This document shows, piece by piece, positions 58,871 to 64,000 of a stretch of 64,000 nucleotides of DNA. The notes beneath the pieces were generated by a model, which saw nothing but the letters and a program-made list of their open reading frames with translations, did no database searches and had not been told where the DNA came from. This DNA comes from Epiperipatus broadwayi (Eukaryota; Onychophora; Udeonychophora; Euonychophora; Peripatidae): the NCBI GenBank assembly GCA_028023455.1, contig JAQFVV010006220.1:9197916-9261915 (forward strand). The letters run 5' to 3'. The position numbers and the translations under genes are program-made. Within the stretch, counting starts at the first letter, position 1. Every line of letters starts with the position of its first letter.

Positions 58871-61800
58871 TATCAACAGTAACTTAAACAGGTTCTTACT
58901 TCATAAGCTAATGATTGCAGCCATTCAATTTTCAACTCATGCCATTCTACGGTCAACCTATGCCACTCTCCTATATACAAGGATAAAGTTGATGTTTACC
59001 AGCTGTATATGTATCTGCAATAATTAATAAAAACAACAGTACCTAACAGTAATAAAAATAAATTTATTCACTTGCTGATAATGAAAATAATGATAAATTA
59101 AGACATGTGAAATCACTTGAGCTTCTTTAAGCAATTTCAAGAGTTGACTGCATGATAAATTGTTATACTCACAATAGTTTATACAAGTCCAGTTATTTGT
59201 ATATCTCCATTTACTTCTGTATTGACACAGACATTTTAATTATGTGTCTAATAACAGTTTTTAAAATTTTTATTTCCTTACAATGATTAGGGCAACATGG
59301 TACTTTTTCTTCTTAGAAGGTTGCACAATTGTTGCTTACCCAGTTGAATTAATCCCCTTGTACTATGCTAGCATTCTAATAGATTTCTTTGTTCTCACTT
59401 ACTTTAAGCTTTCAACTTTCACTTTAATATTACACCATTATTATTTATCAGAATATAATAAATTTGTCTTCATTTGATATATATTTTTGTTTAGAAATAA
59501 ATTTTTAAAAAATCACATTTGATTTTCAAAATTATTTTAAAAATTAGATTTTAATCAAAACAAAGAATTGTTTTGCCATCAAGGTGGAGTAGATTCAATT
59601 TGCAAAATAAATGGAATCTTCTTTGTTTGATATTTGTTTTAAAAATCTGAACAAATTATTTTTATTATCTAGTAAATCTATCAATTTATGCTTTAAAAGT
59701 TTAATTATTTTTTTTGTAATTTTTACTATATCGCTAAATGTTATAAAAAACTGTTTTGTGACAACATTTCTAAACAGTTGTATTTCACATAACTGTAATC
59801 TCAATGGTAACAATATTCAGAAGAATATATTCTTTTATATTTAAAAATAAAACATTTCTGTAAAAAATAAATATGTAATAATATATATTTTTGATTCCAA
59901 TAATTATTACCCAATTAGTATACAAAAATGATCATAAACTTTCCAATAAATCAAGTTTTTAGACCATTGTAATATTTTCTCGAAGTAATCTCTCAAAGTT
60001 TGATAGTCAAATATATAATAGGCACCCATCATTGAGGGTTTTGAAGATTAGCTTATTCAATTATCCTGACATCTTTATTTTTAAAATTAAAATATTAGAA
60101 AAAATGTATATGTGAATTTTTAATCTGTTGGATTCATCTTTTCTATTTTGAAAAAAAAAATCCCATATAATCCTTATGATCTACTACATTATAAATATCT
60201 GACTTCTTGTTTGTTTGGATACCTGGTCATTCCTATCTACATTACAAAAAATATCACCATAAATTATCAGAAAAATAACATTATATGTATTGAATTGTTT
60301 AATTTGTATAAATCATCTATTTATTTATAAAATCTTTTCTATCAAACTACATAATTAAATGGATTGTTAGTGAATAATCCTTTAGAACTGCATTAAAACT
60401 GTGGCCACTTCAAAATATTTCCTGCCCATGAATAGTCTATTTTCAACTTAACTATGCAAAAAAAAAAAAAAAGAATTCAATGCATACATTTAATCTATTT
60501 TGATATATGTATTTAATAAAAAAGATTATTAATACTTCTACATGTTAAAAGTAGAGAGAATGATTTGTATATATTTTTTCTTATTATTACTTAGATGTCA
60601 GTAGTATAAAGTTTATTTTGACTATTTAATTTCTATTTGACAAATCAAACTTAATAAAATGAAAATTGTTTGAAGTGCATCATGAATCATATTTTATGAG
60701 AAATATATTTAAACTTCCTAGTTAATTGAATACTTTAAGAAAGCATTATTAGAAGTAGTAGATTTTTTTTTTTTGAAACTCTAAGATGTATGAAAATTGA
60801 AATCTTTTTGAATGTGCATGCATATGAGTAAATTATAGATTATTAAAAATTAATTTTTTATTTTATTAACATTTGCCATATAATGAATTTTATTTTTGCT
60901 TGCACTTTAATAATAATATTATTGTGATATATCCATTATAGAGCTTACATGTTAATAGAGATATGTGTAGCTTCTTAATTAATATTTGTTTCACTGCAAT
61001 TACTGAGAATGAGCCTTTTATATTTGGATTTATTATTTATCATGCTCTTAGTGATAATGGCAAGACAAATATTTGAAATCTAGTTTATCATTTAGCAAGA
61101 ATGTTTTGCTTATATGATTATTTGACTATAATACCCAATACATGTTTGTAACATAATCTCATTTAAATATCACATCTCTATCCTATTTTCTTATTGTTAT
61201 ATATCATAACACATCAATGTATTCAGTCCATAATTGCACACATGGAATCTAAAATAGATTTGAAATTCAGAGCCGGTTTTATAAATTATAGATTTAAAAG
61301 ATATTTATGTTAATATATTTGAATCTATTTTCATATAATAAATATTATGAGTATAATACTCATCATGCTTCATCATTAATAATTTTATTAAGATTCAAAC
61401 TTGGTTCCAATTTGTTAATTACAAGACATCAAATGTTTTATTAAATTATAATGTTCCTGAAAAAGTTAGCTAAATACTGTTCAACATTTTTTTAAAAAAT
61501 ATAACAATTGGGCTGATTGGTCTTTTTTTTTTTTTTTGTTTCTTCAAAATAATTAATTTTAAATTGTTTTTTTTTTCTTCTATTATAAATAAATTTATAT
61601 TTGATGGATAAGACTAAATCAATTGTTTAGTCATTGTAATAGTGTTTAATTATTTGCATAACTGATTTATGTTTTGTTATATTATATATTATTAAATAAT
61701 CTTGAAAGAATTCCTCTTTGAGTAAATAATTATTTAAATGTTTTAAGCTTTATTTTATTAATTATCAAAGATTTGCTGATTATCTTTATGAATTAAGTTT

Positions 61801-64000
61801 CATATTGTATACAGTTTTCATATAGACAATGTTAGGGTGTGAAAGACAGTAAAATCCTTGTAAATTTCAACAGCAAAATGGTCACAATTTTCTTTAAATG
61901 TCTGAGGAATTTATAATTCTCTCTCCATTTTTCATAAGCATATACATATATAGTACTATTGTCATAATATTTATATATATGATGATTTTGCTATGATACA
62001 TTTGATTCATTATAAATTTTTTATCCTTTGTAATTAGTAATAAAAAAATCATGTATAAATTCAAGAGATTTACAAGAATTGAATTAATTTTAAATTTTAG
62101 CAATTAAAAATATTTCAGATCAGAATTCAAAAATATATTTTCAATTCATATTACTAAATAATGACTTACCATTAAATATTACTATGCTCATGCACAAATA
62201 TGGCTATTCTAACTTTAAAAAAGAAAAAAATGCTAGTAAACAAATTAAAAAAAAAAAAGATTGGAGTCGGAATTGTATATGTATAATTAAAAGATGGATA
62301 TATGATTGTTCAAACAAACAATCCTATTATTACAGTGAGTATGGCTAGATAGCTTTTGGCATAGTACATTCATGAGGTCTGTCCCTGTATAACCTAAATG
62401 ATTAAATACAGATTAGAGAAAAGGAGAGTAAAAAAATTAATGATGATTAATTTAATTATAATTGTTAGTAATTATAATTATTTGTAAATTAAGAACCCAA
62501 TATCCTAACATATCAATAATTCAAACAAAAATTTATACATGAAAAATCTGATATTCTCAAACAAATAAATTATATTTCCACTTAAGATATAACTGATGCT
62601 ACTTAATAAGTAGCAACAAAACTATTATATTACCTAATTTACATGATTACGTATCTTGATAAGTCATGAACATGTGTTTTAATCAATTATCTATAAACAT
62701 AGAGCAGCAATTAAAGTGATGTGAATAAGAGCTAAAAATACCAGAATCGATTTTTAATCCAATAATATTAAATTTAAAAGAAATATCAATTTAATTAAAT
62801 GAAACTACCAATATAAGTGTTCTAATATCACATGATCAGCCTGAGCAATTAGCTATATGTTTTTATTTATTTGCTATTACCTAATAAATAAATGTTAGAC
62901 TATCTATATTACAGAATTATGCCAGAGTAATTCTCCCCATAAAGAAGATTATCAGACACGATGCAAATGTAAAAAACAACAACAAATATTTCAATATATA
63001 CAGCTATGGATGTGTGAGTGTTTGCAGTTCAAACGTAAAACGAAACTGTCAACAATAGTTTTTAAACTTCAGTAATATTTATATATTACACTTTCCAAAC
63101 TATCAATTTCAAAATAATATCAATCAGTGATATGCTTTAAAAAAAGCTTAACTAAAAAATTGTTTATTTAGTTAGGTAAAGACTAAAATGTAATTGACTG
63201 ATGGGCTATTAGCAGGCTTTCTCTAGACCTCACTGCCCTTTCTCCACCAAGACTGCCTTTTAAAACTTCAGAGTGGAACTGACAAGAGAAGGCTACCTGT
63301 CAAAGCTGCAACCAAGATTTCTAAAACGTGATTTATATGTCTCAATTGTAAACTAATCCCATACTCCCAAGTTTTAAGACATTTGAATATTTTGCTATAA
63401 AATAGTTTGATATACCCCCTTCCCCTTAAACAATTACTCCAATACTAACAATTTAAATTGCCTCCCAATTTGAAATGTAGTCAGTATTTAAGAGATTCCG
63501 GAATACAACTATCTTAAAAAGTATGTGCACATATATATTCAGTTTCATTTTAATAATTAAAAAAATAATGAATCTATAATTTATGGTGGCATGGAGGAAA
63601 CTTGGAACGAAAACAAATTTAAAATTAATTTTATTCTTAGAGGTTAATGAAAGAATGCATAAATTTCTTAATACACAACTGAAACTAATCTTTAGACTTA
63701 CTTATATTGCAGAGCAATTATTACAACTTTAATTACAATTACAAAATATTTGAATAATGGAAGTCAGCCTGACTCCTAGACTTAATATGCTTGAAAAATA
63801 TTTCCCAACAGTCTTTCATTAAAATATAACCTATCAACTTGAAAAATAATACAAAAAAGTGATGAGTCTTAACTCAATTAATTTTAATTGAAAGCAGCTC
63901 GTAATAATGACATTTCAAATTTATAACCAAAATTGTACAGCTTTAGAAATATTGAATATACATATTCACACCAAAAATTTCAAAGCAAAATAATCAAAAG
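58871..64000. other. AT-rich spacer to the end of the window
   Basis: There is no supported gene or repeat apart from one GC-richer patch at 63,200-63,340. There a plus-strand frame (63,227-63,331) reads through a possible splice acceptor (ttttaaaacttcag ending 63,271) into SGTDKRRLPVKAATKISKT and a stop. Other ORFs here are low-complexity, K/N/I/F/Y-rich and overlap on opposite strands (for example 59,595-59,844). Confidence 0.45.

Noticed and set aside
1-64000. CRISPR arrays, rRNA genes, bacterial-style operons
   Set aside because: No regularly spaced repeats, rRNA signatures or clustered coding frames were seen. The content is that of an animal transposon-rich region.

Overview
This window reads as intergenic DNA from an AT-rich invertebrate animal genome (by eye only about a quarter G+C). 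It has no operons, no bacterial-style gene density, no rRNA genes and no CRISPR array. Nearly everything recognisable is a transposable element, mostly old and broken by stops and frameshifts. The mixture (a hAT element of the ZBED/SCAND3 kind, RTE-like and L1/Tx1-like LINEs, a Penelope-like element with a GIY-YIG nuclease domain, two Ty3/Gypsy elements, tRNA-derived SINEs, many hairpin MITEs) fits several invertebrate groups, cephalopods among them. The sequence alone does not fix the species. I see no complete host gene. One 26.8 kb exon-like ORF is the best candidate for host coding sequence.

Layout. 0-8.7 kb: a LINE relic, a 257-bp tandem duplication split by a 1.05-kb palindromic insertion, and a 2.8-kb hAT transposon with a decayed minus-strand transposase. 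8.7-12.4 kb: a pair of 1.46-1.49-kb direct repeats with TG...CA ends, a 0.7-kb non-coding middle and a 4-bp target duplication, best read as a non-autonomous LTR retroelement. 12.4-18.8 kb: AT-rich spacer with a hAT transposase fragment and small hairpins. 18.8-23.7 kb: a 5'-truncated Penelope-like element, then a LINE carrying a young-looking fold-back insertion (129-bp arms, about 98% alike, perfect 15-bp target duplication). 23.7-31 kb: mostly featureless, with the candidate exon and a tRNA-Val-like SINE. 31-34.2 kb: a minus-strand RTE-like LINE cut up by several hairpin elements. 35.6-40.9 kb: an L1/Tx1-like LINE split by a 2,482-bp insertion with TG...CA ends and an ATAT duplication. 41.2-44.2 kb: a decayed plus-strand Gypsy element. 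44.1-52.1 kb: two diverged copies of a roughly 2-3-kb unit, the second interrupted by a 5'-truncated LINE with poly(A) and a 13-bp target duplication. 54.0-58.9 kb: a minus-strand Gypsy element holding an insertion with a telomere-like tract and a candidate SINE. 58.9-64 kb: AT-rich spacer.

The elements do not work together as a pathway. They record layered insertion: LINEs and Gypsy relics are the oldest layer, hairpin elements and LTR-like insertions lie inside them, and short tandem duplications (periods 21-72 bp) recur inside element sequence. All family assignments come from reading translated motifs by eye; no database search was possible.
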